DNA of 64,000 nt from Vreelandella subglaciescola (GTDB lineage: Bacteria; Pseudomonadota; Gammaproteobacteria; Pseudomonadales; Halomonadaceae), in the NCBI GenBank assembly GCA_030454225.1, contig JAKDRW010000003.1, positions 19,409 through 83,408 of the forward strand. Reading direction: 5' to 3'. A program made the position numbers and the translations under genes. Of this stretch, positions 45,457 to 56,125 are shown in pieces; position 1 is the first letter of the stretch; the number at the start of each line of letters is the position of its first letter. Under the pieces are notes generated by a model. The model saw nothing but the letters and a program-made list of their open reading frames with translations. It ran no database searches and had not been told where the DNA came from.

Positions 45457-46926
45457 ATGAAACAATCATTTGTGCTGGCGGTGCTCGTTACGTTGATGGC
45501 ATTAGCCAGCCCCACTGCTTACGCAATAGGGCTTGGGCCGCCTGCGGTACATTCGTACCTGCATGCGCCGCTTAATGTTTCTATCCCGCTGGTCGATGCC
45601 GGTCAAAACGACCCCGATAAAGTGCGCGTTAGCGTCGCCGACCGCGCGGCGTTTCGGGCAGCAGGACTTGAATGGCAAGACCTTGCCGAGAGTGTCAAAG
45701 CGACGATCCATGCCGGCAGCGAGTCGCTGGAAGTGCGTTTGACGTCAAGCGCGCCGGCGAGTACGCCCTGGCTTGACCTATTGCTGACGCTGACCACGCC
45801 CGACGGCGATGTCAGCCAGGATGTGACGCTGCTATTCGAGCCGCCGGTCTACGCCAAGAAGGGCGAGACGACCCTTGGCGCCGCTGGGCTTGAAGCGGCC
45901 AGGCTCGTGGTCGAGGGCCGCCAGGTTCCTTCGCCGACGATCCAGGTAAAAAGCGGCGATACCCTGTGGAACGCCGCCGAGCGGGTAAGGCCCGCGCCCG
46001 CGACTCTCGAACAGGTGATGCTGGCGCTGGTGGCGGCCAACCCCCGGGCGTTTCCCAGCGGCAACATCAATGGCCTGAGCGCGGGCCAAGACCTCAGCGT
46101 GCCGACAGCGGACCAGATGCTGTCGCGCAGCAAGGGGCAGGCGGCGCAAACCATCGATTACATGAATACTGCCTGGCGCATTCGCGGTCCCAATGGCCCC
46201 GTGCACGTGCCGCTGGGTCCGTCCAGCCCACAGCCGCCTGCGCCCGATGATACGGCAGCCGCGCAGGACGCGGCGGCCGATCTGAGCAGCCGCGCGCTGC
46301 TTGCCGCCAGGCGACTGGGCGAGGGCGCGGCCGCCGACAGGCAGGCACAGGCCAAAAAGCAGACCAGGCTAGAGCGCATAACCCGTCAGCGCGACCGGCT
46401 GCGCGAAGAGGTCTCCGCGCTGAAGACTGAAATATCGCAGCTGGCCGACGAGCTGGCGCTCCAGGAAGTTGAGCTGGCGCGCCAAGAGGTACGCATGCCG
46501 CTGAGCGATCTGCGCGACGAAGAAGGCAACGGCACCGCGGATGAACCGGGGGAGGGCTCGTCGGACGAAGCGCAGGAAAGCGCTGCCACGCCGCCACCCG
46601 CAAGCGAGATGGAGATTGCCCGGCGGGGTATGGTGGCGATCGCGACCGAATACCGCTGGCCGCTGGCGGGGGTGGCGCTTTTGCTGCTGATGTTGCTGGC
46701 GGGGTGGCGGCTTCGGCGCCGGCAGGCCGGGCGGCCCGGTGACCCGCCGGCGTCTGCACCGCCGGGGGCGTCGGAGGACGACGCCATGCTGGGCAGAAGC
46801 CAGGCCGCGGGGCTTGCCGCGTCTCGGGGGGAGGCCAGGAATGATAGCCAAGAGGGTGAGCCACCGCGCGTCGAAAAGGTGGCAATCAGGCCCCCGAGTC
46901 AGGATAATGTGCGCTCTTCCCCCTGA
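45457..46926 (+). CDS. fimV: FimV/HubP-like LysM-containing protein (short form)
   Basis: Signal peptide, IGLGPPAVHSYLHAPLNVSIPL, LysM-like IQVKSGDTLWNAAERV, coiled coil, TM; between asd and truA. Confidence 0.8.
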   Translation: MKQSFVLAVLVTLMALASPTAYAIGLGPPAVHSYLHAPLNVSIPLVDAGQNDPDKVRVSVADRAAFRAAGLEWQDLAESVKATIHAGSESLEVRLTSSAPASTPWLDLLLTLTTPDGDVSQDVTLLFEPPVYAKKGETTLGAAGLEAARLVVEGRQVPSPTIQVKSGDTLWNAAERVRPAPATLEQVMLALVAANPRAFPSGNINGLSAGQDLSVPTADQMLSRSKGQAAQTIDYMNTAWRIRGPNGPVHVPLGPSSPQPPAPDDTAAAQDAAADLSSRALLAARRLGEGAAADRQAQAKKQTRLERITRQRDRLREEVSALKTEISQLADELALQEVELARQEVRMPLSDLRDEEGNGTADEPGEGSSDEAQESAATPPPASEMEIARRGMVAIATEYRWPLAGVALLLLMLLAGWRLRRRQAGRPGDPPASAPPGASEDDAMLGRSQAAGLAASRGEARNDSQEGEPPRVEKVAIRPPSQDNVRSSP

Positions 46927-46938
46927 CTTGACGCTAAG

Positions 46939-47877
46939 TTGATGACGACGCTATTCGACCGCTTTGATGAAATCACGCCGCTGACCGGGCGGCTGGCCAT
47001 GGGTATCGAATACGACGGTACCCACTACTGCGGATTTCAACGCCTGAAACACGCCGCCTCGGTGCAAGGGGCGCTGGAAAAAGCCTTGTCGCGGGTCGCC
47101 GCTACGCCGGTGCATATCCACGCCAGCGGGCGTACCGATTCCGGCGTCCACGCGACCCGCCAAATCGCTCACTTTGACTCGCCCGTGGCGCGCAGCGAGA
47201 AAAGCTGGATTTTTGGCGCCAACACGCATTTGCCCAAGGATATTTGCGTGCGCTGGGTCGCCCCGGTACCCGACGATTTTCATTCGCGCCTGAGCGCGCT
47301 GGCGCGGCGCTACCGTTACCTGCTGGTCAACCAGCTCAACCGCCCGGTACTCGAACGCGCCAATGTCACCTGGTGTCGCGATCCGCTGGACGTCGACGCC
47401 ATGCACCGCGCCGCCCAGGCGCTGGTCGGCGAGCACGATTTTTCCAGCTTTCGCGCCGCCGGCTGCCGCTCGAAAACCCCGTGGCGGCACATGCATTTTG
47501 TCGAAGTCAAGCGCCACGGGCCGCTGGTGGTGGTGGATATTCAGGGCAACGCCTTCTTGCACCACATGATCCGCAATATCGTCGGCGCGCTGATGAGCGT
47601 AGGCCGCGGCACTCATGATGAGGCCTATATCGGCCGGCTGCTGGCGCTCAAGAACCGCCGCAAAGGCGACGTCACCGCGCCGGCCACCGGGCTGCACTTT
47701 GTCGACGTACGCTACGACGAAGCGTTCCCGCTGCCCCAGGAGCCGCTGGGCCCCAATCTGCTGGCGTTCACCGGCGAATGGAGCGGCGAGCGGTCGATAC
47801 CCGACTCGCGCATGGTGCGCCTGCGCCGTGGTCGTCCCCGCCAGCTGACTCACCCGGAGCAGGAGCCTACGCCATGA
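46939..47877 (+). CDS. truA: tRNA pseudouridine(38-40) synthase TruA
   Basis: 312 aa; GIEYDGTHYCGFQRL, ASGRTDSGVHATRQIAHF. Confidence 0.96.
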   Translation: MMTTLFDRFDEITPLTGRLAMGIEYDGTHYCGFQRLKHAASVQGALEKALSRVAATPVHIHASGRTDSGVHATRQIAHFDSPVARSEKSWIFGANTHLPKDICVRWVAPVPDDFHSRLSALARRYRYLLVNQLNRPVLERANVTWCRDPLDVDAMHRAAQALVGEHDFSSFRAAGCRSKTPWRHMHFVEVKRHGPLVVVDIQGNAFLHHMIRNIVGALMSVGRGTHDEAYIGRLLALKNRRKGDVTAPATGLHFVDVRYDEAFPLPQEPLGPNLLAFTGEWSGERSIPDSRMVRLRRGRPRQLTHPEQEPTP

Positions 47878-48512
47878 GCGCCGCCTACCATCGCACGCGG
47901 ATCAAATTCTGCGGCCTGACCCAGCCCGCCGATATTGCCGCCGCCGTGGCGCTGGGCGTTGATGCCCTGGGCTTTGTCATGTGGCCGCAAAGCAAGCGCG
48001 CGATCAGCGTAGAGACGCTGGCAACGCTTGCCGCCGAGGTGCCGGCGTTTGTCACCCGGGTAGGGCTTTTTGTCGATGCCGAGCCGGCGTTGATCGAGCG
48101 GTGCGCGCCGTATCTGGATCTGCTGCAGTTTCACGGCAACGAGTCGCCGGCGGCCTGCGCGTGTTATAACATGGCCTGGATCAAGGCGCTGCGCATGCGC
48201 GATGGCGTTGACCTTAAGCGCGAAGCCGAGCGCTACCGGGGGGCCTCCGCGCTGCTGCTTGACGCCTATCGCCCGGGCGTGCCGGGCGGCACCGGCGAAA
48301 CGTTTGACTGGTCAAGAATCCCCGCAGCCCTGACAAAACCTGTTATCCTCGCCGGTGGTTTGACGCCCGATAATATTGGCACTGCCATCCATCAGGTCTC
48401 GCCCTACGCGGTGGATGTTTCCGGCGGTATCGAGGCGCGTCCCGGCGGCAAGGACGCGGCAAAAATGACGGCGTTTGTGCAGCGGGTCGCGGCGGCCAAC
48501 CGGCCACGCTAG
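47874..48512 (+). CDS. trpF: Phosphoribosylanthranilate isomerase
   Basis: KFCGLTQPADIAAAVALGVDALGFVMWPQSKRAI; SPYAVDVSGGIEARPGGKD; overlaps truA stop. Confidence 0.95.
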   Translation: MSAAYHRTRIKFCGLTQPADIAAAVALGVDALGFVMWPQSKRAISVETLATLAAEVPAFVTRVGLFVDAEPALIERCAPYLDLLQFHGNESPAACACYNMAWIKALRMRDGVDLKREAERYRGASALLLDAYRPGVPGGTGETFDWSRIPAALTKPVILAGGLTPDNIGTAIHQVSPYAVDVSGGIEARPGGKDAAKMTAFVQRVAAANRPR

Positions 48513-48535
48513 TAGGCGCGCACCGCGCGTATCGC

Positions 48536-48574
48536 CAGCGCCTGCGGGGCAGCACTGCTGGCCCGCAGGCGCTG
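48536..48574 (+). terminator. Large hairpin between trpF and trpB
   Basis: cagcgcctgcggg / cccgcaggcgctg 13-bp perfect stem followed by tttatctgttc. Confidence 0.65.
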
Positions 48575-48617
48575 TTTATCTGTTCTTGCTGCTTACTTTT
48601 TGGCGTTTTTGTGAGGT

Positions 48618-49850
48618 ATGTCTGTGACCGACTCTGCGACCCCGTTCAGCGAGCTGACCCAGATGCCGGATGCCCGTGGCCATTTTGGCCCCTACGGCGG
48701 CCGCTTTGTGTCGGAAACCCTGAGCTTTGCCCTGGAAGACCTGGAAAAGACCTACGCCAGCCTGCGTAATGACCCGGCCTTCCAGGCGGAGTTTGATCGC
48801 GACCTTGCCCACTACGTTGGGCGTCCGTCGCCGCTTTACCACGCCGAACGCTGGTCTGAGTCGCTGGGTGGCGCGCAGGTCTGGCTCAAGCGCGAAGATC
48901 TCAATCACACCGGCGCGCACAAGGTGAATAACACCATCGGTCAGGCGCTATTGGCCAAAAAATCCGGCAAGCCGAGGGTCATCGCCGAAACCGGTGCCGG
49001 CCAGCACGGTGTGGCCACCGCTACGGTCGCCGCCCGGCTGGGGCTTGAGTGCGACATTTACATGGGTGCTGTCGACGTCGAGCGCCAAAAGCTCAACGTC
49101 TATCGCATGCGCCTGCTGGGCGCCCGGGTGATCCCGGTAGAGTCCGGCACCAAAACGCTGAAAGACGCCATGAACGAGGCGCTGCGCGACTGGGTCACCA
49201 ACGTCGATACCACCTTCTATATTATTGGCACCGTCGCCGGGCCGCACCCGTACCCGCTGCTGGTGCGCGACTTTAACTCGGTAACGGGGCGCGAAGCGCG
49301 CGTCCAGTCGCTTGAGCAGATCGGCCGGCTGCCCGACGCGCTGATTGCCTGCGTGGGCGGCGGCTCCAACGCGATGGGGCTCTTTTACCCGTTTGTCGAA
49401 GACGCCGATGTGGCCATGTACGGCGTCGAAGCCGGCGGCGACGGCCTGGAAACCGGGCGCCACGCGGCCCCGCTGTCTTCCGATGCGCCCCGCGGCGTGC
49501 TGCACGGCAACCGCACCTACCTGATGTCGGACGCAGCCGGCCAGGTGTCCGATACCCACTCCATTTCCGCCGGGCTCGACTACCCGGGCGTGGGCCCCGA
49601 GCACGCGCTGTGGAAAGACGTCGGGCGGGTTAACTACGTCGCCGCCAACGACGACGCGGTGCTCGAGGCGTTCCGTGAGCTTACGCTCATGGAAGGCATC
49701 ATGCCGGCGCTGGAGTCGTCGCACGCGCTGGCGTACGCCAAAGTGCTGGCGCCGACCATGCGGCCCGATCAGCATATCGTGGTTAACCTCTCGGGGCGCG
49801 GCGACAAGGACATCATGACGGTTGCCAAACTCGACGGCATCGAATTTTAA
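48618..49850 (+). CDS. trpB: Tryptophan synthase beta chain
   Basis: 410 aa; [39 protein letters not shown]. Confidence 0.97.
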   Translation: MSVTDSATPFSELTQMPDARGHFGPYGGRFVSETLSFALEDLEKTYASLRNDPAFQAEFDRDLAHYVGRPSPLYHAERWSESLGGAQVWLKREDLNHTGAHKVNNTIGQALLAKKSGKPRVIAETGAGQHGVATATVAARLGLECDIYMGAVDVERQKLNVYRMRLLGARVIPVESGTKTLKDAMNEALRDWVTNVDTTFYIIGTVAGPHPYPLLVRDFNSVTGREARVQSLEQIGRLPDALIACVGGGSNAMGLFYPFVEDADVAMYGVEAGGDGLETGRHAAPLSSDAPRGVLHGNRTYLMSDAAGQVSDTHSISAGLDYPGVGPEHALWKDVGRVNYVAANDDAVLEAFRELTLMEGIMPALESSHALAYAKVLAPTMRPDQHIVVNLSGRGDKDIMTVAKLDGIEF

Positions 49851-49857
49851 AGGCCGA

Positions 49858-49904
49858 TTTTCAACGGCCCGTTTGCCCAGAGCTTGTTTTTCAAGGGCCC
49901 GTTT
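49858..49904 (+). repeat. 17-bp direct repeat (ttttcaa[c/g]ggcccgttt, two copies) in the trpB-trpA gap
   Basis: Copies at 49858-49874 and 49888-49904, 16/17 identical. Confidence 0.85.
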
Positions 49905-49917
49905 TCAAGAGAACACC

Positions 49918-50733
49918 ATGAACCGTATTGATCAACGATTTAGCGAACTCAAGCAGCAGGGGCGGAAGGCGCTGATTCCTTTTATTACCGCGGGTGACCC
50001 CGCGCCGCGCTATACCCTGGGCTTTATGCATGCGCTGGTTGACGCCGGCGCCGACGTGCTCGAGCTGGGCGTGCCGTTTTCCGACCCCATGGCCGACGGC
50101 CCGGTGATTCAGAAAGCCTGCGAGCGTGCGCTCAAGGCGGGCACGCGGCTGGTCGATCTGTTTGACATGGTGGCAGAGTTTCGCCAGACCAATAGCCACA
50201 CGCCGGTAGTGCTGATGGGCTACCTGAACCCGGTGGAGCGCATCGGCTACGCGGCCTTTGCCGAGCAGGCGGCGCGCGCCGGCGTTGACGGCGTACTGAT
50301 GGTCGACATGCCGCCCGAAGAAGCCGATGAGCTGGCACCGCTATTGAAGAAAAGCGGCATCGCGGCGATATTTTTGGTCGCGCCGACCACGTCAAAAGCG
50401 CGCGCAGCGATTATCTGCGCCCACGGCGAAGGCTATCTTTACTACGTCTCGCTCAAGGGCGTGACCGGATCGGCCACGCTCAATGCCACCGATGTGGCCG
50501 AGCACCTGGCGCCGCTGCGCGAGCTGACCGACCTGCCGCTGTGCGTCGGCTTTGGCATCCGCGATGGCCAAGCCGCCGCCGAGGTGGCCAAGGTGGCAGA
50601 TGGCGTTATTGTGGGCAGCGCGCTGGTCAACCGCATTGCCGCTAATGCGGCAACGCCCGGGGCGATCCCTGACGAGCTTAAGCGCGTGCTGGGTGAGATG
50701 CGTACCGCGATGGACGCCGGCGCCGAGGGGTAG
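49918..50733 (+). CDS. trpA: Tryptophan synthase alpha chain
   Basis: [45 protein letters not shown]. Confidence 0.96.
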   Translation: MNRIDQRFSELKQQGRKALIPFITAGDPAPRYTLGFMHALVDAGADVLELGVPFSDPMADGPVIQKACERALKAGTRLVDLFDMVAEFRQTNSHTPVVLMGYLNPVERIGYAAFAEQAARAGVDGVLMVDMPPEEADELAPLLKKSGIAAIFLVAPTTSKARAAIICAHGEGYLYYVSLKGVTGSATLNATDVAEHLAPLRELTDLPLCVGFGIRDGQAAAEVAKVADGVIVGSALVNRIAANAATPGAIPDELKRVLGEMRTAMDAGAEG

Positions 50734-50850
50734 ATATCCTGTGTTCGCCGCCGCAACGGTCGAGCGGAAACGCTGCCCATACTGATCCGGGCCCGGTATC
50801 GCCGGGCGTTAACGTATAACGGAAGCCTTTGATAACGGAAGCTTTGTGAT

Positions 50851-52002
50851 ATGAGCTGGCTAGATAAAATTGTGCCCTCCATGGGACGAATCCAGCGCAA
50901 AGACCGTCGTGCCAGCGTGCCCGACGGTCTTTGGCGTAAATGTCCCAAGTGCGAGGCCGTGCTGTATTTGCCCGAGCTGGAAAAGCTCCACAGCGTCTGC
51001 CCCAAGTGCGATCACCACCTGCGCCTGACCGCGCGCAAGCGCCTGGGCTGGTTTCTGGATAGCGACGGACGCGAAGAAATCGCCGCCGACGTGGAGCCCG
51101 TTGACCGGTTGAAATTCCGCGATTCCAAGAAATATCGCGACCGCCTGATGGCGGCGCAGAAAACCACCGGTGAAAAAGACGCGCTGGTGGCCATGCGCGG
51201 CCAACTCGACGGCTTGGCGGTGGTCGCCGTGGCGTTCGAGTTCACCTTTATGGGCGGCTCGATGGGGGCCGTCGTCGGCGAGAAATTCGTCCGTGCGGCA
51301 ACGCTTGCCCGCGAAGAAGGGCTGCCGCTGGTGTGCTTTTCCGCCTCGGGCGGGGCGCGGATGCAGGAAGCGCTGTTCTCGCTGATGCAAATGGCCAAAA
51401 CCTCGGCCGCGCTTGAGCGGCTGAAAGAAGCCGGCCTGCCGTATGTATCGGTGCTTACCGATCCGGTGTTTGGCGGGGTGTCGGCATCGCTTGCCATGCT
51501 GGGCGATTTGAACGTGGCCGAGCCCAACGCGCTGATTGGCTTTGCCGGCCCGCGAGTGATCGAGCAAACCGTGCGCGAGACGCTGCCCGAAGGCTTCCAG
51601 CGCAGCGAGTTTCTGCTCGAGCACGGCGCGATCGACATGATTATCCACCGCCACGAGATGCGTGCTCGCCTGGGCGGCATGCTGCGTAAGCTCAGCCACC
51701 AGCCGTCGCTCGAGGCAGCGGCACAGCCCGATCTTGAAACGGCCGTGGTCGAGTTTGAGGCGGCATCAACGACGGCCGGCGCTACACAGGCTTCCGCCGA
51801 CGCATCAGCGGGAGCACCCGCGCAGGACGCGCCGGATACCCCAGGCGACGAAGCGCCAACGCCGTCCGAGGCGGCGGCTGAAGAGGCCCTGGCCGAGGGC
51901 GATGATCAGGCCGCTGACGAGCCCGCCGCGGATACCGATGAGTCGGCCAGTACCGATGAGCCGGCCAGGCCAGCAAGCGACGACACGCCCCGCAATGCCT
52001 GA
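50851..52002 (+). CDS. accD: Acetyl-CoA carboxylase carboxyltransferase subunit beta with long acidic C-terminal tail
   Basis: [26 protein letters not shown] zinc finger; [24 protein letters not shown]; last ~95 aa rich in A/D/E/P/S/T. Confidence 0.95.
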   Translation: MSWLDKIVPSMGRIQRKDRRASVPDGLWRKCPKCEAVLYLPELEKLHSVCPKCDHHLRLTARKRLGWFLDSDGREEIAADVEPVDRLKFRDSKKYRDRLMAAQKTTGEKDALVAMRGQLDGLAVVAVAFEFTFMGGSMGAVVGEKFVRAATLAREEGLPLVCFSASGGARMQEALFSLMQMAKTSAALERLKEAGLPYVSVLTDPVFGGVSASLAMLGDLNVAEPNALIGFAGPRVIEQTVRETLPEGFQRSEFLLEHGAIDMIIHRHEMRARLGGMLRKLSHQPSLEAAAQPDLETAVVEFEAASTTAGATQASADASAGAPAQDAPDTPGDEAPTPSEAAAEEALAEGDDQAADEPAADTDESASTDEPARPASDDTPRNA

Positions 52003-53299
52003 CGCGTTTTCTGGCAACCCGCCTGACACCTTGCTCGCCTGGCTCGCCCACTGGGAGCGGCTGCACCCGGTGGGCATTGACATGGGGCTTTCACGCGTGC
52101 GCGAGGTGGCCGAGCGCATGGGGCTTGTGCGCGACGGACGGCTGCAGGGTGAAGGGGCGGCGCAGGTCATCAGCGTGGCCGGCACCAACGGCAAAGGCTC
52201 GACCGTTGCGCTGCTTTCAAGCCTTGCCCGCGCCCACGGCAAGCGAGCGGGGGCGTACACCTCGCCGCACCTGGTGCGCTATAACGAGCGGGTCACCATC
52301 GACGGCGAGCCGGCAAGCGATGCGCTGCTGGTGCAGGGTTTCGAACGGGTCGAAAAGGCGCGCCGCGCCGCGCCCGAGATCAGCCTGAGCTACTTTGAAG
52401 CCGGCACGCTTTGCGCCCTGTGGTGTTTGGCGCAGTCCGCGCTCGACGTAGTGGTGCTCGAAGTGGGGCTGGGCGGGCGTTTGGACGCAGTCAACATTAT
52501 CGACGCCGACGTGGCGATCATCACCACCATTGCACAGGATCACGCCGGCTTTCTGGGCCATGATATTGCCCAGATCGGGCGTGAAAAAGCGGGTATCTTG
52601 CGTGCCGGCCGGCCGGCCGTGCTAGGCAGCCAGGCGCTGCCGCCAAGCGTTGCCGAGACCGCCGCTGAGCTACGGGCGCCGGTGTATGCGCTGGGCGAAG
52701 CGTTTTCCCGCACGCCGCTTGAACGCGGCGCGTGGTTGTTTAAGAGCAGCGCGGCGCCTTCGCTAACCGCTTTGCCCGACCCCGGCCTGCCGCTGGATAA
52801 CGCCGCCACCGCGCTGCAGGCGCTGGCGCTTGCCGGCGTTGAGCTAACGCCGCGAGGCGTGGTCGCCGCGCTTGAGCAGGTGAGCCTGCCCGGGCGCATG
52901 CAGTGGCGCGGCCCGTGGTGTCTGGACGTGGGGCACAACCCTCACGCCGCGGCCTACGTGGCCGAGCGCTTCAGGGCGCTACCCGAAAGCGGCCGGCGCT
53001 GGTGTTTGCTGGGCATGCTCGACGATAAAGACGCCGCCGGCGTGATCGCCGCGCTCAAGCCGGTCATCAGCGACTGGGTCTGCGCGAGCCTTGACGGCCC
53101 GCGGGGGCGCTGCGCCGACGCGCTTGCCGCGGACGTGGCGGCGCAGGGCGGGCGCGTTCATCACTGTGCGGCCACGCCCGAGGCCGGCGCCGACTGGCTG
53201 GATGAGCGCCTAACCGATGACGATATCGTCCTGGTGGCGGGGTCGTTTTTCACCGTGGGGGCGCTGCTGGCAACGCCACGCTTTGGCAACAGCGGCTGA
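51995..53299 (+). CDS. folC: Bifunctional folylpolyglutamate/dihydrofolate synthase
   Basis: [43 protein letters not shown] at 51995 overlaps accD by 8 bp. Confidence 0.95.
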   Translation: MPDAFSGNPPDTLLAWLAHWERLHPVGIDMGLSRVREVAERMGLVRDGRLQGEGAAQVISVAGTNGKGSTVALLSSLARAHGKRAGAYTSPHLVRYNERVTIDGEPASDALLVQGFERVEKARRAAPEISLSYFEAGTLCALWCLAQSALDVVVLEVGLGGRLDAVNIIDADVAIITTIAQDHAGFLGHDIAQIGREKAGILRAGRPAVLGSQALPPSVAETAAELRAPVYALGEAFSRTPLERGAWLFKSSAAPSLTALPDPGLPLDNAATALQALALAGVELTPRGVVAALEQVSLPGRMQWRGPWCLDVGHNPHAAAYVAERFRALPESGRRWCLLGMLDDKDAAGVIAALKPVISDWVCASLDGPRGRCADALAADVAAQGGRVHHCAATPEAGADWLDERLTDDDIVLVAGSFFTVGALLATPRFGNSG

Positions 53300-53318
53300 T
53301 CGGGTAGAGGACAGACAC

Positions 53319-53906
53319 ATGAAATACGGCAGAACAGAGCGCATTAGCGGTATTGTCATCTTGCTGGCATTAGCCGCCATTCTGGTGCCGTGGCTGATGA
53401 GCGACCCGGCGCCGCGCGACGAGCGGCCCCAGCCGTCATTTACCATTGAACAGCCCGTTGACGTGCCGCGTCATGAGGTGTCCGCGCCGGAAAAACCCGA
53501 CTCTATCGATGTCGATACTGACGCCGTAGACGCCGTAAAAGACACGCCCAGCGTTGACGCGCCCAACCCCGATCCGATTGCCGATTTGATGGCCGAAGGC
53601 GACAGCAGTAGCGCCGCTGATAACGCCGGCAGCGGCGACGACGCCTCGGCAAACGGCATTCCCGAGGCGTCGCCGCAAGGCGAGTGGGCGGTTCAGGTAG
53701 GCAGCTTCGGCAAGGCGGAAAACGCCAAGCGGCTACAAAAAGAGCTCGAAGCGCAGGGGTTCAGCGTTTATACGCGCCGGCGCAGCGGTGATTTGACCAC
53801 GGTTATGGTGGGGCCTTTTTCGCGCTCGGAAGACGGCGAGAAAGCGATGTCGCAGATTAAGCAGCGTGCCAATCAGCAGGGCCTGCTGACGCGCGTCAAA
53901 GACTAG
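53319..53906 (+). CDS. SPOR-domain membrane protein (DedD-like)
   Basis: N-terminal TM and C-terminal EWAVQVGSFGKAENAKRLQKELEAQGFSVYTRR; between folC and cvpA. Confidence 0.9.
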   Translation: MKYGRTERISGIVILLALAAILVPWLMSDPAPRDERPQPSFTIEQPVDVPRHEVSAPEKPDSIDVDTDAVDAVKDTPSVDAPNPDPIADLMAEGDSSSAADNAGSGDDASANGIPEASPQGEWAVQVGSFGKAENAKRLQKELEAQGFSVYTRRRSGDLTTVMVGPFSRSEDGEKAMSQIKQRANQQGLLTRVKD

Positions 53907-53922
53907 CGCCCAAGGATTCGGC

Positions 53923-54471
53923 ATGACGCTAACCTGGATTGACATGGTGTTTCTGGCCGTGCTTGCGCTGTCGATGCTGGCAGGCTTTGCGCGCGGGCTG
54001 GTGCGCGAAGCGCTGGGGCTGGCCGCCTGGGTGGTGGCGCTAATGGCGGCGCGGGTGCTGGTCGAGCCCGTGGCTGAGCTGCTCGACGGCTGGATTTCAA
54101 GCGTTGACGCGCGGCTGGTACTGGCATTTGTGCTGGTGGTGATTGCCGTCATCCTGGTGTGTGGCATCGTCATCCGTGCGCTGCACGCGGCCATCGTCTG
54201 GGTCGGCATGGGCTTTTTGAACCGCCTGGCCGGCGCCGCTTTCGGGCTGGCGCGGGGGTGCGCCATTTTGCTGGTGGCCACCGTGCTGTTAACGCTGACC
54301 CCGCTTGAAAAGCTTGAGGCCTGGCAGGACGCTACGCTGCGCCCCACCTTCGAGCAGCTGCGCGGCTGGGCGCTCAGCCAGCTCGACCAGTGGGAGCACG
54401 ATTTCCCGCCGGCGCCGGAATCGCTCAAAGAGATCCGGCTGCCGGATATTAACCTGCGTGACGCTTCCTGA
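53923..54471 (+). CDS. cvpA: CvpA family protein
   Basis: 182 aa, TM-rich, upstream of purF. Confidence 0.92.
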   Translation: MTLTWIDMVFLAVLALSMLAGFARGLVREALGLAAWVVALMAARVLVEPVAELLDGWISSVDARLVLAFVLVVIAVILVCGIVIRALHAAIVWVGMGFLNRLAGAAFGLARGCAILLVATVLLTLTPLEKLEAWQDATLRPTFEQLRGWALSQLDQWEHDFPPAPESLKEIRLPDINLRDAS

Positions 54472-54581
54472 ACGGCGCAGTAGGCACGGCCTGAGGCCGG
54501 CAGCGGTTGCCGGCAGCGGGGCGCGTTCATGAATCATGGGCTTACGTCCTCGGTAAGTCGCGAAACAGCGAGGTAAACAGC

Positions 54582-56102
54582 ATGTGCGGTATCGTCGGCC
54601 TTATGGCCACGCAGGCGGTTAATCAGGCCATTTACGACGCCTTGACCGTGCTCCAGCATCGCGGCCAGGACGCGGCCGGGATGATGACCTGGAGCGAAGG
54701 GCGCTTTTTTCTGCGCAAAAGCAACGGCCTTGTGCGTGACGTGTTTCATACCCGTCACATGGCGCGGCTGAAAGGCAATCTGGGTATCGGCCACGTGCGC
54801 TACCCGACGGCGGGCTCGTCCAGCGAGGCCGAGTCACAGCCGTTTTACGTCAACTCGCCCTACGGCATTGCGTTGGCGCACAACGGTAACCTGACCAACT
54901 CCGATCAGATCAAGCAGGAGCTTTTTTCCAGCGACCTGCGCCACATCAACACCAGCTCGGATTCGGAAGTACTGCTCAACGTGTTCGCCCACGAGCTGGG
55001 CAAGCAGGGCCAGCACCTTGCGTCGGAAGACGTGTTCGATGCCGTGCGCCGCGTGCATCGCCGCTGCAAGGGCGCGTATGCCGCCGTGTCGGTGATCAAC
55101 GGCGTGGGCATGGTGGCGTTTCGTGATCCCAACGGCATTCGTCCGGTGGTCTTCGGTACGCGCACGGTCGACGGCCGGCAGGAAGTCATGGTGGCCTCGG
55201 AATCCGTGGCGCTTGACGTCGGCGGTTTCGAGCTTGAGCGCGATCTTTCGCCGGGCGAGGCGATTTTTGTCGATATGCAGGGCCGCGTGCATACCCAGGT
55301 GTGCGCCGACCGCCCGCAGCTGCGCTCGTGTATCTTCGAGCATGTGTATCTGGCGCGTCCCGACTCGATTCTGGACGGCGCCTACGTCTACGGCACGCGC
55401 ATGCAAATGGGGCGCAAGCTGGGCGACCGGGTGCTGAATGAATGGCCCGATCACGACATCGACGTGGTCATTCCGATTCCCGATACCTCGCGCACCTCGG
55501 CGCTGGAAATGGCTCAGCATTTGAACGTGACGTACCGCGAAGGCTTCATGAAAAACCGCTACATCGGCCGCACCTTCATCATGCCTGGGCAAACCCAGCG
55601 CAAGAAGTCGGTACGCCAGAAGCTCAACGCCATCGATATCGAGTTCCGGGATAAAAACGTGCTGCTGGTGGATGACTCCATCGTGCGCGGCACGACCTGC
55701 CAGCAGATTATCCAAATGGCGCGCGATGCCGGCGCGCGCAAGGTGTATTTTGCTTCGGCCGCGCCGCCGGTGCGCTACCCCAACGTCTACGGTATCGACA
55801 TGCCCGCCGCCGACGAGCTGATCGCCCATGGGCGTACCGAAGCCGAAGTGGGGGAGCTGATCGGCGCCGACCGGATCTTCTATCAGGATCTGGACGACCT
55901 GAAAGCCGCCTGCTATGAGGTTAACCCGGCGTTTGAAGGCTTCGACTGCTCGGTGTTTGACGGCCACTACGTCACCGGCGACATCGACGCGGCTTACCTG
56001 GCCGAGCTCGAGGCCAGCCGCAGCGACGCGGCCAAGGACGAAAGCGCCGGCGATCACGCTCTGGTGGGGATGCATAACCACGACGACGATCTGGATGACT
56101 GA
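54582..56102 (+). CDS. purF: Amidophosphoribosyltransferase
   Basis: [47 protein letters not shown]. Confidence 0.97.
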   Translation: MCGIVGLMATQAVNQAIYDALTVLQHRGQDAAGMMTWSEGRFFLRKSNGLVRDVFHTRHMARLKGNLGIGHVRYPTAGSSSEAESQPFYVNSPYGIALAHNGNLTNSDQIKQELFSSDLRHINTSSDSEVLLNVFAHELGKQGQHLASEDVFDAVRRVHRRCKGAYAAVSVINGVGMVAFRDPNGIRPVVFGTRTVDGRQEVMVASESVALDVGGFELERDLSPGEAIFVDMQGRVHTQVCADRPQLRSCIFEHVYLARPDSILDGAYVYGTRMQMGRKLGDRVLNEWPDHDIDVVIPIPDTSRTSALEMAQHLNVTYREGFMKNRYIGRTFIMPGQTQRKKSVRQKLNAIDIEFRDKNVLLVDDSIVRGTTCQQIIQMARDAGARKVYFASAAPPVRYPNVYGIDMPAADELIAHGRTEAEVGELIGADRIFYQDLDDLKAACYEVNPAFEGFDCSVFDGHYVTGDIDAAYLAELEASRSDAAKDESAGDHALVGMHNHDDDLDD

Positions 56103-56125
56103 CACGCTATTACCGGGAACCCGAT

